A stretch of DNA of 54,999 nucleotides, taken from the NCBI RefSeq assembly GCF_015206815.1, contig NZ_JADEXZ010000037.1:1-54999 (forward strand). The letters run 5' to 3'. The stretch comes from Fortiea sp. LEGE XX443. GTDB lineage: Bacteria; Cyanobacteriota; Cyanobacteriia; Cyanobacteriales; Nostocaceae. The notes beneath the pieces were generated by a model. The model saw only the letters and a list, made by a program, of their open reading frames with translations. It was not told the DNA's origin and searched no databases. Shown one piece after another: positions 36,948-45,717 of the stretch. Every line of letters starts with the position of its first letter. The first letter of the stretch is position 1. The position numbers and the translations under genes were made by a program.

Positions 36948-37541
36948 TTAACTGATTTCTTGATAAGATTTGACTTTTTCGGTGGATTGTGGTATGCATT
37001 GCTGATACAAACTGCATCCATCACAGCGCTTAGTTTTGATGGCTTTGGGCATTGCGCCTGTAAATAACAGCATTTGTACGGCTTCAATGGTAGCGATCGC
37101 ACTTTGGCGTAATGCTGAATTAATTTCTACTAATTGACGTTGGTGTGAATGGGCATAATAAATATAGCCAGTGTTGATAGTTTTGCCTGTCATTTCTTCT
37201 AAACATAAAGCTTGAGCGCAGACTTGCAATTCATCGTTATCCCATTCGCCTTTACGTCCGCGTTTATATTCTACGGGATAGTATTCACCGTTTTCTGATT
37301 CAATTAAATCGGCTTTACCAATAAGTTTATACTGGTCTGATTTCAACCAAATAGCGCGGATTTGCCAAGTTTCTTCACGCTGTCCTTCACCTAAAGTATG
37401 GACGCGATCGTGTAAAGTTGTGCCTTCAATTGTGTATTGATTATCGGTAAATTCGCCTGCACAAAACATCCGCCAACAGCGATGCGGACAGTAAGCATAT
37501 TGGTTTAATGCCGCAATTGCAATGTATTCATCAGGTGACAG
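36948..37541 (-). CDS. cas4: Cas4 exonuclease, start codon unclear
   Basis: A RecB-like Fe-S nuclease trimming prespacers. The nuclease motif is in ADLIESENGEYYPVEYKRG (D...ExK). The C-terminal cysteines lie in RCDGCSLYQQC. The first in-frame ATG (37469) would omit a clearly coding stretch, IAIAALNQYAYCPHRCW, which holds the N-terminal Fe-S cysteine. The frame stays open upstream, but no ATG, GTG or TTG occurs before the stop near 37590. The candidates are CTG at 37541 or ATT at 37523, within a TGACAGGTGACAGG repeat. Either a non-canonical start is used, or repeat insertion has removed the original start and weakened expression. Confidence 0.85.
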   Translation of the reverse strand: MSPDEYIAIAALNQYAYCPHRCWRMFCAGEFTDNQYTIEGTTLHDRVHTLGEGQREETWQIRAIWLKSDQYKLIGKADLIESENGEYYPVEYKRGRKGEWDNDELQVCAQALCLEEMTGKTINTGYIYYAHSHQRQLVEINSALRQSAIATIEAVQMLLFTGAMPKAIKTKRCDGCSLYQQCIPQSTEKVKSYQEIS

Positions 37542-37550
37542 GTGACAGGG
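37530..37550. repeat. TGACAGG short repeat at the cas4 5' end
   Basis: CAGGTGACAGGTGACAGGG. Related motifs occur at about 322-334, 35845-35863 (between cas1 and cas2) and 37962-37976 (before the four-helix gene), so this repeat has spread to several gene junctions of the window. Confidence 0.6.
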
Positions 37551-37595
37551 TAGATGAGTTAGGTAAGGGAGTATTTGTGAGGTTTGGATTAGTCA

Positions 37596-37961
37596 TTAGC
37601 TTTTAAGTATGCGATAGCGAAGAGAGGTGATCATTTTGCTAATTTCTGTAATCAAAGATAATGTTGAATTAGCTTGATCTAGTGAGAGATAATTAAGTCT
37701 TACTGCCAACATCAAAAAAGTTTCTGTTTCCATTAACGAGCCTTTAGATATAGACAAAAAATGAGCATAATCGTTTTTGCTACTACCGCGTGCGTGATCT
37801 TCTGCTATATTTGCAGGCACAGATATGGCTGCACGAGTAATTTGTGATGTAATGCGATATATTTCTGTTGCTGGAAAGTTCGTGGTTAACTGATATATTT
37901 GAACTACCATATCCATAGATTTTTGCCAGACAATTAAATCTCGATGTGATTCAATTTTCAT
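37596..37961 (-). CDS. Four-helix bundle protein (23S rRNA IVP/Avd-like)
   Basis: A 121-aa protein with the family pattern HRDLIVWQKSMDMVVQIYQL, then TSQITRAAISVPANIAEDHA and SLMETETFLMLAVRL. Family members occur in 23S rRNA intervening sequences, as Avd accessory proteins of diversity-generating retroelements, and often as orphans. No retroelement is visible here. It sits inside the cas operon between cas6 and cas4, bracketed by TGACAGG-type repeats, which suggests insertion as a small cassette. Involvement in CRISPR is possible but unproven. Confidence 0.85.
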   Translation of the reverse strand: MKIESHRDLIVWQKSMDMVVQIYQLTTNFPATEIYRITSQITRAAISVPANIAEDHARGSSKNDYAHFLSISKGSLMETETFLMLAVRLNYLSLDQANSTLSLITEISKMITSLRYRILKS

Positions 37962-38080
37962 AGGTGATAGGTGACAGTTTATGAAGAAGGTTTTGTTAGC
38001 TCAAAGCATTACTATACAAAGTAGTATTCCCACCTATTCATAACTGCTAACTATCCCCTTTTTTAATCGCCTCACTCTTT

Positions 38081-38190
38081 AACCTGCAACCTATAACCTG
38101 TAACCTATAACCTGTAACCTGTAACCTATAACCTGTAACCTGTAACCTGTAACCTGTAACCTGTAACCTGTAACCTATAACCTATAACCT
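38081..38190. repeat. STRR heptamer array (TAACCTG/TAACCTA)n
   Basis: About 15 copies of the heptamer TAACCTG or TAACCTA in tandem. Its right end provides the last codon and stop of cas6, so the array has grown up to or into the gene end. Confidence 0.9.
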
Positions 38191-39009
38191 TCTTACCATT
38201 CCCATACCCATAGTTGTTTTTCGCCCCACACCTGCATATAAAGCGAAGTCTGCTAAAGCATTAATTTGCTTAATTTGAATCGGTTCAACTTCTCCTAGAA
38301 TTCGATAATTAATTTCTCCAATAATACCGATAAATTTACTACGAGAATCAGCTATTATTTCTGTATGGATATTAATAAAAGAAGGAAAAATTGAATCAAG
38401 TGCAATTTGAGAAAATTCTATCCCACTATATTTATTCCACCGCGAAAGTAGAGAATTAAAAACACATTCTCTAGTAGGAAGGGTAGTGTCATACTTTCCT
38501 TGACGAAAGGCGGTAGGCGTGGAAAATGCCAGGTCAATGCTGGTGATGCGATCGCTTGCCTGTTCGTATAATTGAGGGTAAGTACAAGCATTTGCCCAAG
38601 GTTGTATAGATTGGGGTGTACCTTGAATGCTAGTAATATATAAATCAGCGGGGCCAAGGTGCCAAGGATGATGAGGATTAAGATTTAGCCATAGTTGGGT
38701 AAGTTTGCTAAAGAGAGTATCATCTAATAGAGAAATACGCCACCAACAGGGTGTTCCAGCAGGGATTGGTTGTTGATGTTCCCATTGCAATTTAGATCCC
38801 CCTTTACCGCCCTTTAAAAGGGGAGAATTAATTTGTAGCGGTGAGAGAGTGAAAGCTTTGTCTGCATTGGAATCATGTAAGCGATCGCCCAATGTTTTAT
38901 CTACAGAACTGACAAGAGTTAAAAATAGGGCGTGAAAATGTCTACCTGTTAAGAATTGCTGTGGAATAGGCGACTGAGGAAGTAGATTTAGCACCAAGCT
39001 ATGAGGCAT
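38182..39009 (-). CDS. cas6: CRISPR pre-crRNA endonuclease Cas6 with an in-frame repeat insertion
   Basis: A 275-aa RAMP endoribonuclease that should cut the I-D repeats. LTGRHFHALFLTLV (about 20-33) contains the usual catalytic His region, LSRWNKYSGIEF lies in the middle, and the C-terminal glycine-rich loop is YAGVGRKTTMGMGMVRR. Residues about 61-71 read SPLLKGGKGGS. This is encoded by a palindromic CCCCTTTA/AAAGGGG repeat, widespread between cyanobacterial genes, inserted in frame. The protein may still fold if the insert lies in a loop. It overlaps the oxygenase gene upstream by 11 nt, so the two are probably translationally coupled. Confidence 0.93.
   Translation of the reverse strand: MPHSLVLNLLPQSPIPQQFLTGRHFHALFLTLVSSVDKTLGDRLHDSNADKAFTLSPLQINSPLLKGGKGGSKLQWEHQQPIPAGTPCWWRISLLDDTLFSKLTQLWLNLNPHHPWHLGPADLYITSIQGTPQSIQPWANACTYPQLYEQASDRITSIDLAFSTPTAFRQGKYDTTLPTRECVFNSLLSRWNKYSGIEFSQIALDSIFPSFINIHTEIIADSRSKFIGIIGEINYRILGEVEPIQIKQINALADFALYAGVGRKTTMGMGMVRRL
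38795..38827. repeat. Interspersed palindromic repeat inside cas6
   Basis: TCCCCCTTTACCGCCC followed by TTTAAAAGGGGA; the ends pair as CCCCTTT/AAAGGGG. The length keeps the cas6 frame open, and it encodes SPLLKGGKGG in the reading frame. Confidence 0.75.
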
Positions 39010-39619
39010 ATTTTTTCTTTTTGGATGTAGATTGAGAGCTTCTTGACTCTATAGTAAATTGCGGTATTTCCTGGAGTTCAATTTCACTCAAACTGTACTG
39101 TTCACAAACTAAGCTGAGGCGATTTCCCGGAGTTTTGACAGCATTTACAGAATGAGTTAAATCACCTTGAAAGTAAACTAAAGTATTAACTTGTGGTTTA
39201 ATTTGTCCGAGTTGGCGTTTGTGCGATCGCAATACCAGTTCTCCCCCTTCCATATTCTCTGGTACGCGCACATAGAGAACGCTGACAAGTGTAGGCGGCT
39301 CAACGGTTTTGCAGTAGGAACGCAAAGAGCGATCGATATGCGGATCAACGCGGGAGCCTTCTTTAAGTAGTAAGGGATTGAGGTAAAAAGCATTACAGTT
39401 AGGCTGGAGAGCCAAATCTAGGTAAGGCTGGAAGTAGGGGAATTTTTGGGCTACTGTGGGGAGGTGCGATCGCGTGAACACCACAGAAAATCCTTTAGTA
39501 CCGACAAAATCGCGGTTAAGGTTGTTGACAGCAAAGTAAGGACAAGCGTGGATTTCTCCCCATAAGTTATTTAGGTAATCGCTAGGGAAGGCGTTGGGTT
39601 GTTGCTGGTAGTGTTTCAC
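38999..39619 (-). CDS. 2OG-Fe(II) oxygenase (prolyl-4-hydroxylase-like) in the cas operon
   Basis: A 206-aa protein with the double-stranded beta-helix iron site: HxD in PHIDRS (His94, Asp96), distal His in LTHSVN (His156), and the 2-oxoglutarate-binding Arg in TPGNR (Arg167). GGELVLRSH precedes the distal His, as in prolyl-4-hydroxylase-like enzymes. The C-terminus is a basic tail, SQSTSKKKKYAS. The gene lies between cas5 (31 nt upstream) and cas6 (11-nt overlap), all on one strand, so it is part of the CRISPR transcript. The substrate is unknown; protein, nucleic-acid or small-molecule hydroxylation are all open. The family call is firm, the CRISPR role is inference. Confidence 0.82.
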   Translation of the reverse strand: MKHYQQQPNAFPSDYLNNLWGEIHACPYFAVNNLNRDFVGTKGFSVVFTRSHLPTVAQKFPYFQPYLDLALQPNCNAFYLNPLLLKEGSRVDPHIDRSLRSYCKTVEPPTLVSVLYVRVPENMEGGELVLRSHKRQLGQIKPQVNTLVYFQGDLTHSVNAVKTPGNRLSLVCEQYSLSEIELQEIPQFTIESRSSQSTSKKKKYAS

Positions 39620-39650
39620 AGGGGATAGAGGAGCGATCGCACAGTAATTA

Positions 39651-40361
39651 TTAACTACGAAAATGATAAGCCATCCGAGCCGGAATTTTGATGTCTTTCA
39701 TCTCAGTAAATTGGTAATATTGCCCTCGCATTTGAACATTCTGAATTAAACTAACTGGAGGCATATTCACCACATCGTAGCTCATCACTTGATTGGTGAA
39801 CATCACATCTAAAGGATTTAAGGGCTGTTTGCAGGTGAATAAACCTTCAGTAGTTTGAGGTTTAGGTAGTTGCTCAACTGTCAACTCAGCTTTACTCATC
39901 CACTTACCCAAGCGAAGCCATTTTGGTAATTTGAGTTCTTTTTGGGAAATCACGAAAAACTCAAATTCACTTTCAGGTGCTATTTCTTTCGCTCTCCCAA
40001 AACTAGGGATATTTTTCTGCGTTTTCTCCATTTCAACGTGGTAGTTGTTATTAGCATACTTCCAAGTATTGAGAATTGCAGAATGACTAATTGCACGCGC
40101 CGGAGTAACGTAAATCTCTTGTTGATTGAGTGGAGTTAAATGCTCCTCATATTTTGGCACTTGTTCAGGACAGAAATAGCGATAGGAATCTTCTTCAGCT
40201 ACTGTAGTAGAGTAGATTTCACTATCAACTAATCCCATCGCGTAACAGAGAGCGTAATTATGAATTACTGGCTCTGTTTCGTATAATCTCCCAATTTCCC
40301 GCGTGGCATAATAAAGGCTGTCATGCAACTCTAATTGACAACGGTAAATCAATACCATCAC
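39651..40361 (-). CDS. csc1: Type I-D Cascade subunit Cas5 (Csc1)
   Basis: A 236-aa protein recognised as Csc1 from length, position and sequence character (MVLIYRCQLELHDSLYYATR, PVIHNYALCYAMGL, VTPARAISHSAILNTWKYAN and AYHFRS at the end). Csc1 binds the crRNA 5' handle and Cas10d in the I-D effector complex. It overlaps cas7 by 4 nt (ATGA), as usual for this pair. Confidence 0.9.
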   Translation of the reverse strand: MMVLIYRCQLELHDSLYYATREIGRLYETEPVIHNYALCYAMGLVDSEIYSTTVAEEDSYRYFCPEQVPKYEEHLTPLNQQEIYVTPARAISHSAILNTWKYANNNYHVEMEKTQKNIPSFGRAKEIAPESEFEFFVISQKELKLPKWLRLGKWMSKAELTVEQLPKPQTTEGLFTCKQPLNPLDVMFTNQVMSYDVVNMPPVSLIQNVQMRGQYYQFTEMKDIKIPARMAYHFRS

Positions 40362-41374
40362 TCTTTCCCCGCCTTAGCAGCAGTTTTCTTTTTACTAATG
40401 TGTTTATTTGCATAAGCCTTAGCTTCAGCGTCAGCTTTTTGTAAAATACTTTTAATTCCTGTTTCATTCGCAGTGAGGTTTTTCACTTCTTTTAATAAAG
40501 ACTCAAAAGCATCACCAATAAAGTCAGTATGCACAATAAATTCTTGGGACATCAAAGTTTCAATGGCATTTTTAGCAGCAGTAATTACTTCATCTTCATC
40601 CAAAGGATCAGGAGAATTTAAAGAATTATTAGCTTTCATCTGATCATATATGGCTTGAGTCCAGCGTAGATTGCTGGTAATTTCTCCATCAGCAAATACA
40701 ACCCCAATTAACTCATTTCTCACCCTACCTGTACGGGTTGTTTGTGCGCCGTAATGGCGTGTCCGCATGATGTTATTAAAAACGTATAGAAAACTAGCTT
40801 CCGTAGGGTCTTTGAGGGTGACAATACTAGGAAAGAATACTTGCGGTCTGATGTGGTCTTGTTGATTAATTCTGCTAGTGACTTCCCCTGGTTTTGAGCC
40901 ATTTTCACCTTTAGAAGCCATTGTCCCATTTTCAAAGGGAGCGTTAAGAGTAAAGGTTTCATGAGATTCATCAAACGCAGTAATTGAAAATGCTGTATCT
41001 ACTACAACTTTTGATTTTTCAGAACCAGAATCACCAATAGCAAAACCGTAAATAATACAGTCAGGATTATCCATTGCAAAGTTGACGTTATATTCGCAGT
41101 CTTCTGGTTTCATCAATTCATATTTGCGGAGTAATTCTCGTCCTACTAAACGTTCTGGTGTAGATTGTTTGCGCTTGAACATTGACAAACGACTAATTGT
41201 AGTCTTATCTTTAACTCCGGCTCTGACTCGTGCTTTATTTAATTCGCCATCTGTTTGAAATAAGGGATAAGATTCGGTGATACGAATTGTCAGAAAGTGA
41301 GCATATTTACCCATTGGTTTGTAAGGTATTTCTGCTTGAAATAATTGGGAATCAACAGTTTTGAGTAATGTCAT
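40358..41374 (-). CDS. csc2: Type I-D Cascade backbone Cas7 (Csc2)
   Basis: A 338-aa RAMP protein with the Csc2 pattern FLTIRITESYPLFQTDGELN, then KARVRAGVKDKTTISRLSMF, RLVGRELLRKYELM and RTRHYGAQTTRTGRVRNELI. A Lys-rich tail (KKKTAAKAGKE) ends the protein. Multiple copies form the crRNA-binding filament. It follows cas10d by 46 nt and overlaps csc1 by 4 nt. Confidence 0.93.
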   Translation of the reverse strand: MTLLKTVDSQLFQAEIPYKPMGKYAHFLTIRITESYPLFQTDGELNKARVRAGVKDKTTISRLSMFKRKQSTPERLVGRELLRKYELMKPEDCEYNVNFAMDNPDCIIYGFAIGDSGSEKSKVVVDTAFSITAFDESHETFTLNAPFENGTMASKGENGSKPGEVTSRINQQDHIRPQVFFPSIVTLKDPTEASFLYVFNNIMRTRHYGAQTTRTGRVRNELIGVVFADGEITSNLRWTQAIYDQMKANNSLNSPDPLDEDEVITAAKNAIETLMSQEFIVHTDFIGDAFESLLKEVKNLTANETGIKSILQKADAEAKAYANKHISKKKTAAKAGKE

Positions 41375-41420
41375 GATTAATCTCCTAAAAGTTTAATAAT
41401 TGTTGTAGTCAGATAACTTA

Positions 41421-44400
41421 TTAATCATCGTCAGATTCGGTGGATTTATCACCTTTACCTGCATTTTCTTTGTCGTCTTCTAAACGGTAAAGAAACTCAC
41501 AAGTGTCACGAATTAAATTGATTTGTCGTCCTGCTAAACGGGCGCGATCGCCTGCAAATGCTTTCTCAAATACTTCGATCACAAAATACTTGGCAAAATC
41601 CAAAACAGCTTGTCTTTCTTCTTCCCGTTTACTCATTACCCAGCGTCCTTCCGCAGTAGAAGCATGAACGCGATCCATGAGTCTAAAAACTTCTGCTGCT
41701 ACCCCTGCAACTAAAGCCTCTCCTTGAAATACACTCGACTCCCCTTTAAGGATGGTTTCTGCTGCAATATCAATGGGTTTTAACACAGCATTAGACTTAG
41801 GATTATAACGCTTATTCGCTCGATAAAAGCGGCGATAAAGCTCTGTTAAATTCTTGGGATGATTCAGACTAGATTCTTCTTTCACAATCAACGTTTTCGT
41901 ATTCATGTCATACTGCACATAAGGGTCAAAACAAGGATAAAAATGATAGGTATAAAGCCGAATTTTTTCGATACGTGCTGTTTCTACTCCTTGGTTACGC
42001 ACCCAACGATTGAGATAAGAAAATACGTACAGAGGACTGGTTTCAAAATCCTTTGCTAGTTCCGTAAATCTTCCCCAGTTGGCATCATAACCAGATTTAC
42101 CTTGTCTAGCATTCACATCAAGGTGAATTGCATAGGCGGCGGTAAGCACATTTAGAGGTGCGGGGTATTGAATGCCGTTGTCATGCCAACCTTCCAGGAT
42201 GTAATCTAGACGAAAGCGATCGCGTCTGACTAATGCACGGAAAGCATGAGGCGCACTATCGAGAAACACGCTTTCTTCAAACTCAGCACCATTATTAAAC
42301 GGTGGAATTGGTGACTCAGACACCACAGTTTTAACATCTAAAATCATCGGGAAAGCAAACGCTAACCAACTAGGCATAATCCAAGATTCGGTATCGCTGC
42401 TATCTCTACCTGGTGGTAATGCCATGAAGTAAAATGTTAACGGTTGGTCTTCGGGATAAGACAGTTTAAATGTACGGTCTTTATCACGTTCCAAGTTTTC
42501 ATCAATTAAGAAAGCATCGACACTTTGATAATTTTCTCGTTCTAAGTTCGCTTGTAAATCTTTGCTAATAAAGTGATTACGAATGCTAGTATCGAAACGA
42601 GTTTGAGCAATACCGTTGTAGGCTTTTTGTAAAAACTTGTTGGTTTCAGGTGTGAAGTAATAAGTCGGGTAAAAGTAGAGATAACGATATTTACCATCTT
42701 CAAATCGTTTACCCACTGCTTGAGTTTGATTCATTAAAATTTGCCTCAGCATCATCTCCACACCCGCAATACTGGAGATGTTGCGCTTGGCGTTAGAACC
42801 TCCTAACATTTGCTTGTTTGTATAAACTTGTGGCGTAAATAAAACTGCTGATTCCATTTGCTCAGTAACCGTGTAAGCAGAATGGGAAATTGAGCAGATT
42901 AATTGCTTACCACGTCCTGGTTTTTTGGCAGCATTATAGTTGTTCAACTCCGCTAAAAATGTATCGACTTGCGTTGTAGCTGGTGTTTCTTGATTTGTAT
43001 TGGGTAACATGACAACTCGTGATACCCAAAGTCTTAAATCATCCCAACCATCAGGTAATTCGTACTGTGCAATGATGGGTGTTATTAAATTTGTGAGATA
43101 TTGAATCACCTGCTGGCAAGTTTCACGGACATTTTCAATACCAGGATGATGTTCTAAATATTTAGCCGCAAGATAATACCATTCATACGGTACACCTCCC
43201 GTATTGCCTTTTAATTTGTTTTCTTTCAGGCTTTCATTGATGCGCTGAATTTCTCGAATTTGGGGTAAGTATGCTGTCAAGTTCCAAAATTCAGCAACTT
43301 TATGCGTTAAATCTAAAGATGGTACTTCTGGCAGCTTTTTATCTTTCTTGCGAATATCCTCAATTCGATTTACCGTTTCATCCCAAATTTTGCGACTAAC
43401 TAAGTCACCAAATTCTGCTATTTGATCAATGCGGATATCATCATCAAATTTAAAGTCATAGTCCGCAGATAAAACGTTTTGTTGCTGAAACTTCATTAAA
43501 TTCTCACTGCGACTTTTAGCCACTGAATCTTTATTCGGGTTTAAAATGCGTAAAGTTGCATCCAACGCCACCTGCATCAAGCCAGGAGAATTAAAAAATA
43601 AGTTGTAATATTCGGCATATTTCATGCCTTTACCATCTCTACCAAAACCTGTTTGCCTCAGACGTAGTTGCCCTGCACAAAGTGATTTAATATTATCAAC
43701 TACTCTGTCTGGTAAGTCTTGTGGTAATATTGGAGGCGCATTACGTGCAGCTAAATAAATTACGCCTGTTGGCAGATATAGCAAAGGTTCATAGTAGGTA
43801 TGCTCATCTGTATTCAAACTAGTATGAGCTTTAATTAAAGCATTGTTAACTACATTAGTTAAAACACCTCTATTTTCAGCAATGCTGTGATAAGTAAGTT
43901 TTAATTGTCCATCACTTAAAAAGTGGAGAACTTCTTTAAGCTTGGGATGTTCTGCATCTTGAGGATGTTTAACAATTGAAGCGAGAGAGTCAGCCAACAA
44001 AGTTAAACCTGATAGTTGTCGCAGAGTGCGATCGCGTAATACTGGATTCAACCCAAATTCCGAAAAATTCCAGTTAGTATCCCAACGACTTTGTGCATTA
44101 TAAGCCATGCACAATAAATCATCAATATATTCTTGATAAGCCTCTAAATTCTCTGGATTGATAAATTTATCCAGTCCTAATTGGCGAATTTTGTTATCAA
44201 TAATGGGACGATGTTCTGCTAACGGCAACTTCCGGCAATCATTCGGTACATCAGGGAATTTTTCAAAGTCATGTAAAATAAACCCAGCAATTACTAAGCG
44301 CCGTTCTCTTTCTTTCACCACTCGCCGGATAGTTGTATCAAGCTGCTGTAAACGTCTCTCAATTAAATTAGCAGGGAATAACCCATTTAATAAATGTGTA

Positions 44401-44774
44401 TTCAACGATTGATCAGCAGCGTTATCGCGTCTAACTTTAGTTTTTCCTTCCGCTTCCCGTTGCTGGTCAATTGCATCAAAATACTTACCACCTTTAGCTG
44501 TGACACCAATCGCTATTCGTAAGAGATTTGGTAACACATACTCAGCAAAATCAGTCATTACAGAATCATCAGGATTTTGTGCCTGAATTGCTTCGCGTAG
44601 TAGTTTCAGGCTGAGTAATTCACCTTCAGTTTCGATAGTGCGGCTACCATCACCATCAAATCCAAAATCACCTGATAACCAATCATCCTCTGCTGCATCA
44701 GAATTGGTATTGTTTTCTGTTTCTAAAAGCGATAATTGCTGATATTCATCTGAAGTTTTACTTTTTTTAGCCAT
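41421..44774 (-). CDS. cas10d: Type I-D large subunit Cas10d (Csc3) with HD nuclease
   Basis: A 1117-aa signature protein of subtype I-D. The N-terminal HD nuclease carries His168-Asp169 in FILHDFEKFPDV, after DQSLNTHLLNGLF. In I-D the HD domain sits here and not on Cas3, which matches the HD-less Cas3 of this locus. The rest is the degenerate palm/Cas10-like body, ending in an acidic tail (KGDKSTESDDD). The start overlaps the hepT gene by 8 nt, placing the effector genes in direct translational contact with an upstream toxin-antitoxin pair. Confidence 0.95.
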   Translation of the reverse strand: MAKKSKTSDEYQQLSLLETENNTNSDAAEDDWLSGDFGFDGDGSRTIETEGELLSLKLLREAIQAQNPDDSVMTDFAEYVLPNLLRIAIGVTAKGGKYFDAIDQQREAEGKTKVRRDNAADQSLNTHLLNGLFPANLIERRLQQLDTTIRRVVKERERRLVIAGFILHDFEKFPDVPNDCRKLPLAEHRPIIDNKIRQLGLDKFINPENLEAYQEYIDDLLCMAYNAQSRWDTNWNFSEFGLNPVLRDRTLRQLSGLTLLADSLASIVKHPQDAEHPKLKEVLHFLSDGQLKLTYHSIAENRGVLTNVVNNALIKAHTSLNTDEHTYYEPLLYLPTGVIYLAARNAPPILPQDLPDRVVDNIKSLCAGQLRLRQTGFGRDGKGMKYAEYYNLFFNSPGLMQVALDATLRILNPNKDSVAKSRSENLMKFQQQNVLSADYDFKFDDDIRIDQIAEFGDLVSRKIWDETVNRIEDIRKKDKKLPEVPSLDLTHKVAEFWNLTAYLPQIREIQRINESLKENKLKGNTGGVPYEWYYLAAKYLEHHPGIENVRETCQQVIQYLTNLITPIIAQYELPDGWDDLRLWVSRVVMLPNTNQETPATTQVDTFLAELNNYNAAKKPGRGKQLICSISHSAYTVTEQMESAVLFTPQVYTNKQMLGGSNAKRNISSIAGVEMMLRQILMNQTQAVGKRFEDGKYRYLYFYPTYYFTPETNKFLQKAYNGIAQTRFDTSIRNHFISKDLQANLERENYQSVDAFLIDENLERDKDRTFKLSYPEDQPLTFYFMALPPGRDSSDTESWIMPSWLAFAFPMILDVKTVVSESPIPPFNNGAEFEESVFLDSAPHAFRALVRRDRFRLDYILEGWHDNGIQYPAPLNVLTAAYAIHLDVNARQGKSGYDANWGRFTELAKDFETSPLYVFSYLNRWVRNQGVETARIEKIRLYTYHFYPCFDPYVQYDMNTKTLIVKEESSLNHPKNLTELYRRFYRANKRYNPKSNAVLKPIDIAAETILKGESSVFQGEALVAGVAAEVFRLMDRVHASTAEGRWVMSKREEERQAVLDFAKYFVIEVFEKAFAGDRARLAGRQINLIRDTCEFLYRLEDDKENAGKGDKSTESDDD

Positions 44775-45219
44775 CGTCTTGACTCAGTGAGATTAAGTAG
44801 GAATTAACTTGGTATACATAAAGCGGATATTGCTGCAATGCCAAACCGATAGATTTAAAAACTTGAGATGGATCTATCTCGTCATATTCATGGACAAGAC
44901 GATTTCTTAATCCTGATGATGGTGCTATTTGTCTGGCTAATTCAGTAGTGATTACACCATATTTACCAAGGCTGATAAAACCATCAAAATTAGTTTCTGA
45001 CTTCCCTGGATTGAGCTTTGATAATATGTGGTCATTAATATCTATCGCTGCTTGAGCCATTAATTGTAAAAGTCTCTCAGTAATTAGTTGACTATCAAAG
45101 TCAAGCAAGTAATCATTTAAACTAATTTGCTCAAATCTTTTGAGATTATCAAGATAACGAGCAATCAAATCCAACCTCGTTGTGATAATTACTGTATCTA
45201 TTTTGGTCATATACCCCAT
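44767..45219 (-). CDS. hepT: HEPN-domain toxin HepT (DUF86 type)
   Basis: A 150-aa all-helical HEPN protein with the RNase motif R-x4-H-x-Y in LRNRLVHEYDEI (Arg105, His110, Tyr112). HepT cleaves RNA and is silenced by the MntA partner through AMP transfer to the tyrosine of this motif. It overlaps mntA by 13 nt upstream and cas10d by 8 nt downstream. An internal start, MTKIDTVIITT (three residues in), would shorten the overlap. Confidence 0.92.
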   Translation of the reverse strand: MGYMTKIDTVIITTRLDLIARYLDNLKRFEQISLNDYLLDFDSQLITERLLQLMAQAAIDINDHILSKLNPGKSETNFDGFISLGKYGVITTELARQIAPSSGLRNRLVHEYDEIDPSQVFKSIGLALQQYPLYVYQVNSYLISLSQDDG

Positions 45220-45659
45220 CTTTGGAGAAACTGTTCAATATTTTGTCGTTTAATACTTTCAATTTTTTTAAGCTCTGAATTACTCAATAGCATTCTTTGT
45301 TTAAATTCCTCAAATTCTTCTGGCTTATCCTCATACAAAACTCTGCCATCACGAGCGATAAAATGTGATATTAATTCAGAGCATTTATTAAGTTCTACAA
45401 CATCAATTTGATCGGAGTTGATTTTGAATATTTCGCCAATAATTATAGGTAATTCAAACAATAGAAAAGCATTATCTTTGACATAAGCCTCACGTTGTTC
45501 TTGATCACACAAAACTGCAAAATCCCAGTCACTCTTAGCATTGGTATTACCAGTAGCTCTAGAACCAAACAGAACTAACATTTTTACGTAAGGAATTTTT
45601 TCTGGTATTTGTGAGGAAAGTTCTTGCAACTCTGCAATTGTCGGTGTGTGGTTTTGCAT
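45207..45659 (-). CDS. mntA: MNT-domain antitoxin MntA (minimal nucleotidyltransferase)
   Basis: The frame is open to a TTG at 45683, but ATG 45659 (MQNHTPTIAELQ) has an AGGGAG ribosome site and is preferred (150 aa). The nucleotidyltransferase signature is LFGSRATGNTNAKSDWDFAV (GS-x10-D-x-D). MntA proteins neutralise HepT by AMPylation. The order mntA-hepT, with overlapping ends, is standard for type VII toxin-antitoxin pairs. Unusual is the placement directly upstream of, and overlapping, cas10d. Confidence 0.92.
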   Translation of the reverse strand: MQNHTPTIAELQELSSQIPEKIPYVKMLVLFGSRATGNTNAKSDWDFAVLCDQEQREAYVKDNAFLLFELPIIIGEIFKINSDQIDVVELNKCSELISHFIARDGRVLYEDKPEEFEEFKQRMLLSNSELKKIESIKRQNIEQFLQRWGI

Positions 45660-45717
45660 CTGATGCTTCTCCCTTCGGAACAATAATCTTCAAAATTTAG
45701 TTGCTCACTCTATAATT

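Noticed and set aside
37596-37961. Diversity-generating retroelement (Avd-like protein)
   Set aside because: No reverse transcriptase or template/variable repeat pair is present nearby.
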